The position numbers were made by a program, and so were the translations under genes. Below, piece by piece: positions 52,474 to 62,257 of a stretch of 64,000 nucleotides of DNA. Below the pieces are notes generated by a model. That model had not been told where the DNA came from. It saw only the letters and a list, made by a program, of their open reading frames with translations, and did not search any database. This DNA comes from Pseudolysobacter antarcticus (lineage in GTDB: Bacteria > Pseudomonadota > Gammaproteobacteria > Xanthomonadales > Rhodanobacteraceae): contig NZ_CP035704.1 in NCBI RefSeq assembly GCF_004168365.1, positions 744,001-808,000 on the forward strand, read 5' to 3'. The stretch's first letter is position 1. Every line of letters begins with the position of its first letter.

Positions 52474-53892
52474 TTGAGTAAGTCAGGTTTGTCGACGTGG
52501 TTGCGCACGCATTTGTGGGTGGATATCAGACGCGAAGAGTGGCCGGCGTTGGCCCTGTCGTTCGCGTATTTTTTCTTCGTGCTCGGCGCGTACTACGTGA
52601 TCCGCCCGGTGCGCGAGCAACTCGGTGCGCTGAACGGTTCGGCATCGTTGCCGCTGTTCTATGCGCTGACGTTCGTAGCCACACTGATCCTTACGCCGGT
52701 CTACGGCGCGCTGGTCGCGAACTATTCGCGCAAGCGTTTCATACCGCTGGTCTATGTGTTTTTCATCCTCTGCCTGCTCGCTTTTATTCCGTTGTTCGAG
52801 ATACAGGGACAGCTTAATCCGCGTGTGCTCGGCGCGGTTTTTTTTGTCTGGGTTAGCGTATTCAACTTGTTCGTAGTGTCGGTATTCTGGAGTTTCATGG
52901 CCGACATTTTCAGCGTGCAACAGTCGCATCGTCTGTTCGGCGTGATCGCACTCGGCGGCACGATCGGCGCCGTGGTCGGACCATTGCTTGCCGGCGCGCT
53001 GGTCGGCTATATCGGTATCGCATGGTTGCTTGCGGTTTCTGCGGGCATGCTGCTACTCGCGCTGGCCTGCATCTTCGGCCTGATTGCGTGGTCGCGGCGC
53101 CATCCAGTAGCAGGCGACATAAAACGTGGCGAGGCGGTGATCGGTGGCAGCATGATTGCGGGTGCGCAGTTGGTGCTTGGCTCGACGTTCGTGTGGTACG
53201 CGTGGACAGCGCCGAAGCAATGGCTGTCATCCCTGTTCGGACGCAGCGCGACGGCGCAAAAGACAGCGCCCGATGCGCGCACGCCGTTCCTGCGGCGCAT
53301 GGCGTTGCTGATGCTGCTCGGTGATTGTGTAGGCACTGTGCTGTTTGCGATGCAGTTCGATGTTGCCAAGGCGTATTACCCGGATGCCGTCGCGCGCACG
53401 CAATTTTTTGCGCATATCGATCTGGCGACAAATGCTTTGATAGTCGTGTTGCAGGCCACGGTCGCACGCTGGTTGCTGATGCGTTACGGCCCGACGCCGG
53501 GGCTGGTGATTCCGGCGCTGGTCAAGGCCGTTGCGTTGCTGCTGGTGGCCGCACTGGCGACACCGCTGGCGATTGCACTGGCGATGGTGTTTTCGCGTGC
53601 TGGCGCGTACGGCATGGAGCAGCCCGCGCGCGAAAGCCTGTACACGCGTGTGGATCGCGAAACGCGCTACAAGGCGAAAAATTTTATCGACACTGCGGTA
53701 TGGCGGTTCGGTGATTTCGGTGTCGTGAATGTGCTCTCGGGCCTGCGTTTGCTCGGCATGGGCGTGCCGGGATTCGCCCTGCTCAGTGCGCTCGCGGCGA
53801 GTGCATCGGCGTGGCTGGGCTGGCGTCTGGTGCGCTCGTCAGGCTTGGCCGTCGAGCATCATGCCGATCAGCAGGCGCCGCAGTCGCCGTAG
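52474..53892 (+). CDS. MFS-type carrier, NTP/NDP exchange (ATP:ADP antiporter-like) family
   Basis: This membrane protein of about 472 residues has 12 TM-like segments (ALALSFAYFFFVLGAYYVIRPVR; LPLFYALTFVATLILTPVYGAL; VFFVWVSVFNLFVVSVFWSFMADIF). The sequence resembles MFS members annotated as NTP/NDP exchangers. In a free-living bacterium an ATP import role is unlikely, so the substrate is uncertain. The likely start is the TTG at 52474 with an AAAGGA site 9 nt upstream; the frame is open earlier over the divergent MOSC gene. Confidence 0.75.
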   Translation: MSKSGLSTWLRTHLWVDIRREEWPALALSFAYFFFVLGAYYVIRPVREQLGALNGSASLPLFYALTFVATLILTPVYGALVANYSRKRFIPLVYVFFILCLLAFIPLFEIQGQLNPRVLGAVFFVWVSVFNLFVVSVFWSFMADIFSVQQSHRLFGVIALGGTIGAVVGPLLAGALVGYIGIAWLLAVSAGMLLLALACIFGLIAWSRRHPVAGDIKRGEAVIGGSMIAGAQLVLGSTFVWYAWTAPKQWLSSLFGRSATAQKTAPDARTPFLRRMALLMLLGDCVGTVLFAMQFDVAKAYYPDAVARTQFFAHIDLATNALIVVLQATVARWLLMRYGPTPGLVIPALVKAVALLLVAALATPLAIALAMVFSRAGAYGMEQPARESLYTRVDRETRYKAKNFIDTAVWRFGDFGVVNVLSGLRLLGMGVPGFALLSALAASASAWLGWRLVRSSGLAVEHHADQQAPQSP

Positions 53893-53934
53893 TCGGCAGT
53901 TGATCCGCCAATCAAAAATAAACGAGAGCGATAC

Positions 53935-54780
53935 ATGGATATCGAAACCATTTCCGAGCAGCGCAGTTTCGGCGGTGTGCAGGGTTTTTATCGGCACACA
54001 TCAGCGGTATGTGCAGCGCCGATGCGCTTCGCCGTCTACACGCCGCCGCAAGCCGCGCACGGCAACGTGCCGGTGTTGTATTACCTGGCGGGGCTCACCT
54101 GCAGCGAAGAAACCTTCGTCATCAAGGCCGGCGCGCAGCGTCTTGCTGCCGAACTCGGCCTCATGCTCGTGGCGCCGGATACCAGTCCGCGCAACACTGG
54201 CATTGCGGGTGAAAACGACTCTTGGGATTTCGGCACAGCAGCGGGATTTTATGTCGACGCGACACGGTCGCCGTGGTCGAAATATTTCAACATGTACAGC
54301 TATGTCACACGTGAATTGCCGGCGCTGATCGCGGCGAATTTTCCGGCGGATGCAACGTGTCAGGGCATCTTCGGCCATTCGATGGGCGGACATGGCGCGC
54401 TAGTCTGTGCGTTGCGCAATCCGCAGCAATATCGATCGGTTTCCGCATTCGCGCCGATCGTTGCGTCTAGTCAGTGTCCGTGGGGCGAAAAAGCCTTGCC
54501 GCGTTTTCTCGGTGATGATCGCGCTGCGTGGAAAAATTACGACGCGACCGAACTCGTGCAGCAGAAAACTTTTCCGGGCACGATTCTTATCGATCAGGGC
54601 GAAGCCGATAAATTTCTGGTGGAACAACTCAAGCCCGAGTTATTCGAAGCGGCATGTGCGAAGGTGGGCCAGGCGCTGATCCTGCGGTATCAGCCCGGTT
54701 ACGATCACAGCTATTATTTCATCAGCACATTCATCGAAGACCATCTGCGCCATCACGCAGCGGCGCTGACGCAGGATTGA
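53935..54780 (+). CDS. fghA: S-formylglutathione hydrolase
   Basis: The 281-residue esterase-D-type enzyme hydrolyses S-formylglutathione in formaldehyde detoxification. It has YYLAGLTCSEETFVIKAG, the nucleophile elbow GIFGHSMGGHGALVCAL (Ser), the Asp in LIDQGEADKFL and the His in QPGYDHSYYFISTF. AGAGCGA upstream serves as a weak ribosome site. A glutathione-dependent formaldehyde dehydrogenase gene is not adjacent. Confidence 0.94.
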   Translation: MDIETISEQRSFGGVQGFYRHTSAVCAAPMRFAVYTPPQAAHGNVPVLYYLAGLTCSEETFVIKAGAQRLAAELGLMLVAPDTSPRNTGIAGENDSWDFGTAAGFYVDATRSPWSKYFNMYSYVTRELPALIAANFPADATCQGIFGHSMGGHGALVCALRNPQQYRSVSAFAPIVASSQCPWGEKALPRFLGDDRAAWKNYDATELVQQKTFPGTILIDQGEADKFLVEQLKPELFEAACAKVGQALILRYQPGYDHSYYFISTFIEDHLRHHAAALTQD

Positions 54781-54813
54781 GTTTTCTCGCGGCGAGACGA
54801 AGCGCGTTGTATT

Positions 54814-55287
54814 TCAGTCGCGTTTTTGGCGCGGCGAAATCCACATCTTGATCGACGCGCGAAATACGGTTTTCCCGGCGCCGTCATTCACTTCGACCGG
54901 CAGCACAAACTCGTAACCGTCACTGCTTGATACCGGCAAGATATCGAGTTTTGCGCGTGCGTGCATCGTGCCGACTGCCTTCTGCAAATATTCCACCGTC
55001 ATGCCTTTCGGGATCCAGCGCATGTCGCCGGGCAGGCTCACATCAGTGCACAGGCCGGCAGCAAGTTCGGCCATATTGCAGAGTGCAATCGCGTGCACGG
55101 TGCCGATGTGATTGGTCACACTGCGGCGATGCCGGATCGACACCACACATTCGCCGCTCGCGAGCGTTTCTATCAGCGGATGGATGCTCGCGAAATAGGG
55201 TGCGCGAAAACATACCAGACGCGAAAACAGCCAGCGACCGCCGGGCCAGCGCGTCAAACGCTCGTAGGACTCCAGTACCGAGCGCAT
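54814..55287 (-). CDS. Hotdog-fold thioesterase-like protein (DUF4442 type)
   Basis: The 157-residue protein has PYFASIHPLIETLASGECVVSIRHRRSVTNHIGTVHAIALCNMAELAAG, a pattern of hotdog domains related to PaaI and DUF4442, and no signal peptide. It lies 21 bp after the fadE stop-proximal side on the same strand as fadE and the hydrolase, which suggests a role in acyl-CoA turnover. Confidence 0.75.
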   Translation of the reverse strand: MRSVLESYERLTRWPGGRWLFSRLVCFRAPYFASIHPLIETLASGECVVSIRHRRSVTNHIGTVHAIALCNMAELAAGLCTDVSLPGDMRWIPKGMTVEYLQKAVGTMHARAKLDILPVSSSDGYEFVLPVEVNDGAGKTVFRASIKMWISPRQKRD

Positions 55288-55308
55288 GACGTGGTTTCTC
55301 CGATTCGA

Positions 55309-57780
55309 TCAGGCCGCGGAACGTAATGCGGGACGTTTCGCCTGCTTGACCGCCGCTTCGAGTTCGCTGCTGTCGAAATCATCGACCGCAATAAATTCGG
55401 CGACAGCCGCGCGGGTTTTTTCCAGCAGTTTGCGTTCGTCGCCGCTGATCACTGCAAGCTGTTCGGCTTCGATCAGTTGTTCGGCATGATCGAGTGTTTT
55501 CAGCGTGCCGCTCCTAAGCGCCTTGGCGATCTTGCGTTCCATCGGTTCAGCGGCAATGACCTCGCCGAGCACGGCGTGCATGCGGCCGATCATGTTGTTC
55601 GGCGCCGGTGTCAGATACAGCCACTCGCCGAAGCGCGTGCGGGATTCCGACGGTGCCAGCAACAGCTCGCAAACCTTGCTGCCGAGACGATCGCTCGGCG
55701 TCTCCTCGCGCCGACCCAGCGGCATCACCAGTGCGCGCAAAACCCACGCGACCGGGCGCACCGGGAAGTTGCGCAATACGCCGTCGAGTGCGGTCTGCAT
55801 CTTGTATACGCTGTCGTGAATCGCCCACGCCAGCAGCGGCTGATCGGCGAGCGGGCGACCTTGATCCTCGTAGCGCTTCAGCATCGAGCTTGAAATATAC
55901 AATTGGCTCAACACATCGCCCAGGCGTGCCGAAAGTTTTTCTTTCCGCTTGAGTTTGCCGCCGAGCACGAGCATCGAGGTATCGGCGCACAACGCCAATG
56001 CGGCGCTGTAGCGATTGAGTTTTCGATAATAACGTTTGGTGTATTTGTCGCCGGGTGCGGCGCCGATGGATCCATGCGTGAGGCCGAGCACGAAGCTGCG
56101 CACGGCGTTTGAAATCGCAAAACCGATGTGCTTAAACAACAAGGTGTCGAAGGTTTTCAGGCGCGTGCGGTAGTCCGGTTCCTGTGCCGCGAGCATTTCC
56201 TGGAGCACGTACGGATGGCAGCGAATCGCGCCCTGGCCGAAGATCATGAGGCTGCGAGTGAGAATGTTCGCGCCTTCCACCGTGATGCCGATCGGCGCCC
56301 CTTGCCAGGCCCGACCGAGATAGTTTTTCGGGCCGAGAATCACGCCCTTGCCGCCGTGGATATCCATCGCGTCGGTGATAACCTGGCGACCCATATCGGT
56401 GGCGTGGAATTTTGCGATGGCCGATGGCACAGCGGGTTTTTCGCCACGATCGACCGCTGCGGCAGTCGCGCGAGATAGTGCAGTCACGGCGTAGGTGTAA
56501 CCGCCGATACGCGCGAGCGCTTCTTCGATGCCTTCGAAACGACCGATCGACATGCCGAACTGCTTGCGCATGCGCGCATATGCGCCGGTCGCGATCGTGC
56601 CCATCTTCATCGCGCCCGTGGCGTTCGACGGCAGCGAAATCGCACGACCCACCGACAGGCATTCGACCAGCATGCGCCAGCCGTGGCCGGCCATTTCGGC
56701 GCCGCCGATCAGCTGCGACAGCGGCACAAACACATCTTTGCCACGCACCGGGCCGTTCTGGAACGGAACGTTCAGCGGGAAATGGCGACGGCCGATTTCG
56801 AGACCCTTCACATCACGCGGCAACAACGCCAAGGTGATGCCGATATCTTTTTTCTCGCCGAGCAAACCGTCCGGATCGTACATGCGGAATGCGAGGCCGA
56901 CCAAGGTCGCGACCGGCGCCAAGGTGATGTAGCGTTTGTCGAACGTCAGGCGCACGCCGAGCACGGTCGCGCCTTGCCACTCGCCCTTGCAGACGATGCC
57001 GGTGTCGGGAATCGAGGTCGCATCCGAACCGGCGGTTGGGCCGGTCAGGGCGAAGCACGGAATCTCGCGGCCGTCGGCGAGACGCGGCAGGTAATAATTC
57101 TTGTGTTCGTCGCTGCCGTAATGCAGCAGCAGTTCGGCCGGGCCAAGCGAGTTCGGCACCGCAATCGTCGAGGAAACCGTGCCCGAAATACTCGCGACTT
57201 TCTGCAGCACCGCGGAGTGCGCTAGTGCAGAGAATTCGAGGCCGCCGTATTTTTTCGGAATGATCATGCCGAAGAATTTGTGGGTCTTGATGAAGTCCCA
57301 CACTTCCGGCGTCAGGTCGGCGCGTTCGTGCGTGATTTCCCAATCGTTGATGATCTGGCAGAGCTGTTCGCACGGCCCGTCGAGAAAGGCTTGCTCTTCC
57401 AGACTCAACTGCGGCACCGGTTGCGACAGCAATTGTTTCCAGTCCGGTTTGCCGCTGAACAGCTCGCCTTCGAAACCGACTGTGCCGGCTTCGAGCGCAA
57501 CTTTTTCGGTGTCGGAAATTTCCGGCGTGATCTTCTGATAGATCGCCAGCAGCGGCGCGGTCAGGCGCTTGCGGCGGAAGTCCGGCAGATTCAGCGGCAC
57601 GACAATCAACGCGAATATCGCCGCGCTGATGATCGTGCTGAGCCACGAGCTTTGCGCAACCATGGCGGCGATGATCAATGCGGCAGCAGTGACGATGCTC
57701 CAGTTGCGCAGGTTCACGCGCAGATACGCGCAGGCCAGCGAGCTGACAAGTACGGCGAGAATCGGATACCAGGAACTCAT
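55309..57780 (-). CDS. fadE: Acyl-CoA dehydrogenase FadE
   Basis: The 823-residue length is typical of FadE, the first enzyme of fatty-acid beta-oxidation. It has N-terminal hydrophobic segments, then PEVWDFIKTHKFFGMIIPKKYGGLEFS, CFALTGPTAGSDATSIPDTG and AISLPSNATGAMKMGT in the dehydrogenase core, and a helical C-terminal extension. The start overlaps the upstream hydrolase stop by 4 bp (ATGA). A TetR gene is divergent from this operon and may repress it. Confidence 0.94.
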   Translation of the reverse strand: MSSWYPILAVLVSSLACAYLRVNLRNWSIVTAAALIIAAMVAQSSWLSTIISAAIFALIVVPLNLPDFRRKRLTAPLLAIYQKITPEISDTEKVALEAGTVGFEGELFSGKPDWKQLLSQPVPQLSLEEQAFLDGPCEQLCQIINDWEITHERADLTPEVWDFIKTHKFFGMIIPKKYGGLEFSALAHSAVLQKVASISGTVSSTIAVPNSLGPAELLLHYGSDEHKNYYLPRLADGREIPCFALTGPTAGSDATSIPDTGIVCKGEWQGATVLGVRLTFDKRYITLAPVATLVGLAFRMYDPDGLLGEKKDIGITLALLPRDVKGLEIGRRHFPLNVPFQNGPVRGKDVFVPLSQLIGGAEMAGHGWRMLVECLSVGRAISLPSNATGAMKMGTIATGAYARMRKQFGMSIGRFEGIEEALARIGGYTYAVTALSRATAAAVDRGEKPAVPSAIAKFHATDMGRQVITDAMDIHGGKGVILGPKNYLGRAWQGAPIGITVEGANILTRSLMIFGQGAIRCHPYVLQEMLAAQEPDYRTRLKTFDTLLFKHIGFAISNAVRSFVLGLTHGSIGAAPGDKYTKRYYRKLNRYSAALALCADTSMLVLGGKLKRKEKLSARLGDVLSQLYISSSMLKRYEDQGRPLADQPLLAWAIHDSVYKMQTALDGVLRNFPVRPVAWVLRALVMPLGRREETPSDRLGSKVCELLLAPSESRTRFGEWLYLTPAPNNMIGRMHAVLGEVIAAEPMERKIAKALRSGTLKTLDHAEQLIEAEQLAVISGDERKLLEKTRAAVAEFIAVDDFDSSELEAAVKQAKRPALRSAA

Positions 57781-58685
57781 GGTCTTACTCCTGTGAAATC
57801 CGCTGCTGTTTCGCGCAGCGGTTGAATGAATTCGAGAACGGCGTCGGTGAATACATCATTGCGATCGCCGACCAGCATGTGCGTGGCGCGTGGCACGGCA
57901 ACGTGTTTTGCGTGCGGCACCAACGCGAGAAATTCGTCGATCGTCGCGCTCGATACGATGTCGCTTTCGCTGCCGCTGATGAGCAAAGTGGGAATGCGAA
58001 TGGCCTTGGCGGCGATCGCAAGATCGGCCTGTTGTTGGGTGCTGTCGCCGGCGACGATATCGAGCAGGCGCGGATCCCAGTGCCAGCGCAATCGGCCATC
58101 GTCGCGCGGCACGAGGTATTTGCGCAGGCGTTCGCTCGGTGTGCTTTCGCGGCGTTGCGGCAGGTATTCCTTGATCGCTGCAGCGGCTTCATCGAGATCG
58201 GCAAAGCCATCGGGAAACGCGCGCATGAACTTGAGAATGCGTTCGACCCCGGCGGTTTCCCAGCGCGGAGTGATATCGACCAACACCAGCGCGCGAAACA
58301 GCCCCGGCCCGGCTTCGGCTTCGGCGGCGAGCGCGAGCAGGCCGCCCATCGAGGCACCGACCAGCACCGGCGGCGCGGCACATCCACGCGCAATCTGGAT
58401 CAGATCGCTGGTGAACTGCTGCATCGAATAATCACCGCCTGGGAGCCAAGCGCTGTCGCCATGTCCGCGTCCGTCTGCACTGATGCAACACCAGCCTTGT
58501 TCAGCGAGCTGCATCGCGGTATTGCGCCAGGCTTGGCGGGTCTGGCCGAAACCGTGCGCAAACACCACGGTCGGCGCGCTGGGATCGCCGAAGTATTCGA
58601 GCGCCAGATGCAGGCCATCCGCGGCTGGCAAGCGGACTTGCGAGCTGGCGCGCGGCGGGGTGGAAAATATTTCGACGGAAACCAT
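57777..58685 (-). CDS. Alpha/beta-hydrolase
   Basis: The roughly 302-residue protein has oxyanion-loop TVVFAHGFGQTRQAWRNTA, SADGRGHGDSAW, the nucleophile elbow VLVGASMGGLLALAAEAE (Ser), an acid in LLISGSESDIV and a His in PRATHMLVGDRNDVF. It is cotranscribed with and coupled to fadE and likely acts on a fatty-acid ester or thioester. I use the ATG at 58685 (MVSVEIFS). Confidence 0.85.
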   Translation of the reverse strand: MVSVEIFSTPPRASSQVRLPAADGLHLALEYFGDPSAPTVVFAHGFGQTRQAWRNTAMQLAEQGWCCISADGRGHGDSAWLPGGDYSMQQFTSDLIQIARGCAAPPVLVGASMGGLLALAAEAEAGPGLFRALVLVDITPRWETAGVERILKFMRAFPDGFADLDEAAAAIKEYLPQRRESTPSERLRKYLVPRDDGRLRWHWDPRLLDIVAGDSTQQQADLAIAAKAIRIPTLLISGSESDIVSSATIDEFLALVPHAKHVAVPRATHMLVGDRNDVFTDAVLEFIQPLRETAADFTGVRP

Positions 58686-58700
58686 ACCGCCGAGTATGGT
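58681..58700. promoter_or_regulatory. Palindromic operator candidate ACCATAC-N6-GTATGGT
   Basis: A perfect 7-bp inverted repeat with a 6-bp spacer overlaps the hydrolase start and lies in the divergent region between the hydrolase-fadE operon and a TetR gene. GTATGG recurs twice more between 58730 and 58760. A TetR dimer is the natural candidate to bind it. Confidence 0.55.
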
Positions 58701-58828
58701 ATTTGCGCCCAAGGCTGTCAATACGCACGCGTATGGAAAGTATGGAGCGCGCCGATTAGTTAGAATGTCGGATCGCGTGCGCTGCACTGCGGCTTCACCT
58801 TTCCACTGGCTTGCGTCACCATCACCGC

Positions 58829-59413
58829 ATGTTGAGTATCGTCAAAAAACTGGAACGCCCTTCGCGCCTGAGCGCCACCGATTGGGAAATCGGTGCGCTC
58901 GACATGATTGCGGAGCAGGGCGTGGGCGCTGTCGCGGTCGAATCGCTGGCGCGCCGGCTCGGTGTGACCAAGGGCAGTTTCTATTGGCACTTCGCCACGC
59001 GCGAGGCCTTGCTGAAGGCCGCACTAGAACGCTGGGAGCGCGACGACGAGTTGAACGTGCTCGGCCCGGTCGAACCGATCGCCGACCCGCGCGAACGTCT
59101 GCGCGAATTGTTTCGCCGCACCAGTCGCGAAATAAAATCGCACGTGATTTATTCCGCGTTGATGGGCGCATTGGAGCACGCTCAGGTCGCGCCGCTGATG
59201 CGCCGCGTTGGCCAGCGCCGCATGGATTTTCTGACCATCGCATATCGCCAGGCCGGCATGGAGCGCAGCCAGGCGGTTCATCGCGCGCGGCTTGCTTATT
59301 CGGCTTACGTCGGATTTTTGCAGCTCTCGCTGCAGCTGATCGTGCCGCGCATGGATCATGCGCAATACGAATCCTATGTCGAACACACCATCGCCTCGCT
59401 GATTCCTGACTGA
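58829..59413 (+). CDS. TetR-family transcriptional regulator
   Basis: The 194-residue protein has an N-terminal TetR helix-turn-helix (LDMIAEQGVGAVAVESLARRLGVTKGSFYWHFATREALLKA) and a variable ligand domain. It is divergent from the hydrolase-fadE genes, which suggests that it controls fatty-acid degradation in response to an acyl ligand. The ATG at 58829 or a TTG at 58811 could start it. Confidence 0.88.
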   Translation: MLSIVKKLERPSRLSATDWEIGALDMIAEQGVGAVAVESLARRLGVTKGSFYWHFATREALLKAALERWERDDELNVLGPVEPIADPRERLRELFRRTSREIKSHVIYSALMGALEHAQVAPLMRRVGQRRMDFLTIAYRQAGMERSQAVHRARLAYSAYVGFLQLSLQLIVPRMDHAQYESYVEHTIASLIPD

Positions 59414-59508
59414 TCGGGATCGGCATTGCCAGGCTGCACCGCTGCGCGATCGCAGCGCGCGCGCCATACCGTTTTTATCAGCTTTGGGCGCAAGCCTTCG
59501 AGGAATTC

Positions 59509-61251
59509 ATGGCAAGCAAATTGGAAACACTGAATCGCTGGGTCGATGAGGTCGCGCGACTTACCCAGCCCGATCGCATTCATTGGTGTGACGGCAGCGA
59601 GGCCGAGAACGAAGCGCTGACCGAACTCATGCTGGAGTCCGGCGATCTGATCGAACTGAACCCAAACACGCATCCGAATTGCTATCTGCATCGCTCGCAT
59701 CCGTCGGATGTCGCGCGTGTAGAACATCTGACCTTTGTCTGCACCGAGAACAAGGACGATGCCGGCCCGAACAATCACTGGATGGCGCCAACCGAAGCGC
59801 ACGCGAAGATCGACGCGTTGTTCGCCGGCAGCATGCGTGGTCGCACCTTGTATGTGATTCCGTATTGCATGGGGCCGATCGATTCGCCGATCGCGCGTTG
59901 CGGCGTGGAGATTACTGACAGCGCTTACGTGGTCGCGAACATGCGCATCATGACGCGCATGGGTGCGGCGGCACAGGCGCGTATCGAGCGCGAAGGCCGT
60001 TTCGTCAAAGGCCTGCATTCGGTCGCTGAACGCGATCCGGAAAAACGCTTCATCATGCATTTCCCCGAAGAACTCGCGATCAAGTCGATCGGCTCGGGTT
60101 ACGGCGGCAATGCTTTGCTCGGCAAGAAATGCCATGCGTTGCGCATTGCCTCGTGGCAGGCGCGCAGCGAAGGCTGGCTGGCCGAACATATGCTGATCGT
60201 CGGCATCGAAAATCCGCAGGGCGAAACGTTTTATGTCGCCGCGGCTTTTCCGTCGGCGTGCGGTAAAACCAACCTTGCGATGCTGATTCCGCCCGCCGCG
60301 TATCTAGGCTGGAAAATCTGGACTGTCGGCGACGATATCTGCTGGATGCAGCCCGGCGCCGATGGCCGCCTGTGGGCGATCAATCCCGAGGCCGGTTTCT
60401 TCGGCGTGGCACCCGGCACCAGTGCCAAGACTAATGCGAATGCGCTGGCGATGCTCGATCACGACGCGATCTTTACCAACGTCGCGGTCACCGCCGATAA
60501 CCAGCCGTGGTGGGAGGGTTTGAACGACACCGTGCCGGCGAAGGATTGGCAAGGTCGCGACTACGATCCAGCGAACGGTCCGGCGGCGCATCCGAATTCG
60601 CGCTTCACCGTGTCGGCGCGGCAATGTCCGAGCTTCTCGCCGCACGCGGAAGACGCGCAGGGCGTGCCGCTGTCCGCGATCATTTTCGGTGGACGGCGCG
60701 AGTCGCTCGTACCGCTGGTGTTCGAGGCGCGCGACTGGGCGCACGGCGTGCTGGTCGGTGCGAGCATGGCCTCGGAAACCACTGCCGCCGCGACCGGCGC
60801 AGTCGGCGTGGTACGTCGCGATTCGATGGCGATGAAACCTTTCTGTGGCTACAACTTTGGCGACTATTTCAGCCACTGGTTATCGTTTGCCGACAAGGCC
60901 GGCAAGCTGCCGAAAATCTTTCACGTCAACTGGTTTCGCAAGGGCATGGACGGCAAATTCCTGTGGCCGGGATTCGGCGACAACATGCGTGTGCTCGAAT
61001 GGGTAGTAGCGCGCTGCACGGGCAAGGCCGCGGCGATCGAAACGCCGATCGGCAGTCTGCCACGCGCGCAGGATCTGAATCTCGATGGTCTGGCGATCGG
61101 CGCGCCGCAACTCGCAGCGCTGCTGGCGATCGATCATGCCGGTTGGAAAAAGGAAATCGCGGCGATCGGCGAATATCTCGCCTCCTACGGTACGCATACG
61201 CCGCCGGCGTTGCATGCCGAACAGCAACGTGTGGCGGCCGCGCTGGCCTAG
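59509..61251 (+). CDS. pckG: Phosphoenolpyruvate carboxykinase (GTP)
   Basis: The 580-residue gluconeogenic enzyme converts oxaloacetate and GTP to PEP. It has the kinase P-loop FPSACGKTNLAMLIPP with the reactive Cys, KSIGSGYGGNALLGKKCHALRIAS, WTVGDDICWMQ (metal Asp) and VIFGGRR-like SAIIFGGRRESLVPLV. A GAGGAATT ribosome site is present. The GTP form rather than the ATP form is typical of this order. Confidence 0.96.
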   Translation: MASKLETLNRWVDEVARLTQPDRIHWCDGSEAENEALTELMLESGDLIELNPNTHPNCYLHRSHPSDVARVEHLTFVCTENKDDAGPNNHWMAPTEAHAKIDALFAGSMRGRTLYVIPYCMGPIDSPIARCGVEITDSAYVVANMRIMTRMGAAAQARIEREGRFVKGLHSVAERDPEKRFIMHFPEELAIKSIGSGYGGNALLGKKCHALRIASWQARSEGWLAEHMLIVGIENPQGETFYVAAAFPSACGKTNLAMLIPPAAYLGWKIWTVGDDICWMQPGADGRLWAINPEAGFFGVAPGTSAKTNANALAMLDHDAIFTNVAVTADNQPWWEGLNDTVPAKDWQGRDYDPANGPAAHPNSRFTVSARQCPSFSPHAEDAQGVPLSAIIFGGRRESLVPLVFEARDWAHGVLVGASMASETTAAATGAVGVVRRDSMAMKPFCGYNFGDYFSHWLSFADKAGKLPKIFHVNWFRKGMDGKFLWPGFGDNMRVLEWVVARCTGKAAAIETPIGSLPRAQDLNLDGLAIGAPQLAALLAIDHAGWKKEIAAIGEYLASYGTHTPPALHAEQQRVAAALA

Positions 61252-61287
61252 TCGCGCGATCGTGATGCGGCATGCGGCAACGCGCTC

Positions 61288-62223
61288 GTGAAGGCTTTTT
61301 ATTGCCATCATTTCGTTTTGCCGTTGCCGCCTGAACATCGTTTTCCGATGAGCAAGTACGCGCTTCTATATCAGCGCGTATTTGCCGATGCGCAGGCGCT
61401 CGATATAGAGTTGGTCGAGCCGCAACCCGCCAGCGAAATCGATTTGCTGCGCGTGCATACGCCGGATTATGTGCAGCGTGCGATTCGCGGTGAGTTGACC
61501 GCGACGGAGCAGCGCAAGATCGGTTTTCCGTGGTCGGCGATGATGATCGAACGCTCGCGCCGATCCGCCGGCAGCACGATGTCGGCGCTTGAAGCCGCGC
61601 TGCGCGGTGACGGTGTCGCGGTCAATCTCGCGGGCGGCACGCATCACGCGTTTGCCGATCACGGCGGTGGCTATTGCGTGTTCAACGATACCGTGATCGC
61701 CGCGCGTTACGTGCAGGCGCTAGGATTGGCGAGACACATCCTGGTCGTGGATCTGGATGTGCATCAGGGCGACGGCACAGCCGCAATCACACGTGAGGAT
61801 GACTGCATTTTTACGTTCTCGATGCATGGCGAGCGCAATTATCCAGTGCACAAACAGCAGAGCGATCTCGACGTCGAATTGCCCGACGCTTGCAGCGATG
61901 TCTTGTATCTCGATCAGCTCGCGCAGTTTCTGCCGTTGGCGATTGAACGCGCGGCGGCGGATGCGGTGATCTATCTGGCCGGTGCCGATCCGTATGGCGG
62001 CGATCGACTCGGCCGGCTCGGCTTGAGCAAGCCCGGCTTGGCTGAGCGTGATCGTTGCGTACTTGCCGCGTGTGCGCGACACGGCCTGCCATTGGCGATC
62101 AGCATGGCTGGCGGTTACGCGCACGACATCGACGATATCGTCGATATCCATTTTGCGACGATCCGCGCCGCGGCAATACATGCTCGCGCGCTGTCCACAT
62201 GTTCGTCGCGCGGTGTCGGCTAA
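61288..62223 (+). CDS. Histone-deacetylase/acetoin-utilisation family deacetylase
   Basis: The 311-residue zinc hydrolase starts with a GTG. It shows NLAGGTHHAFADHGGGYCVFNDT (active-site His pair), LVVDLDVHQGDGTAAI (zinc Asp and His) and LAGADPYGGDRLGRLGLSKPGLAERD (second zinc Asp). It deacetylates small acetylated amines or lysines. It starts 36 bp after pckG and may be cotranscribed. Confidence 0.9.
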   Translation: MKAFYCHHFVLPLPPEHRFPMSKYALLYQRVFADAQALDIELVEPQPASEIDLLRVHTPDYVQRAIRGELTATEQRKIGFPWSAMMIERSRRSAGSTMSALEAALRGDGVAVNLAGGTHHAFADHGGGYCVFNDTVIAARYVQALGLARHILVVDLDVHQGDGTAAITREDDCIFTFSMHGERNYPVHKQQSDLDVELPDACSDVLYLDQLAQFLPLAIERAAADAVIYLAGADPYGGDRLGRLGLSKPGLAERDRCVLAACARHGLPLAISMAGGYAHDIDDIVDIHFATIRAAAIHARALSTCSSRGVG

Positions 62224-62257
62224 ACCATTTGCGCCGGTGTCGCATCCAACGGACACC

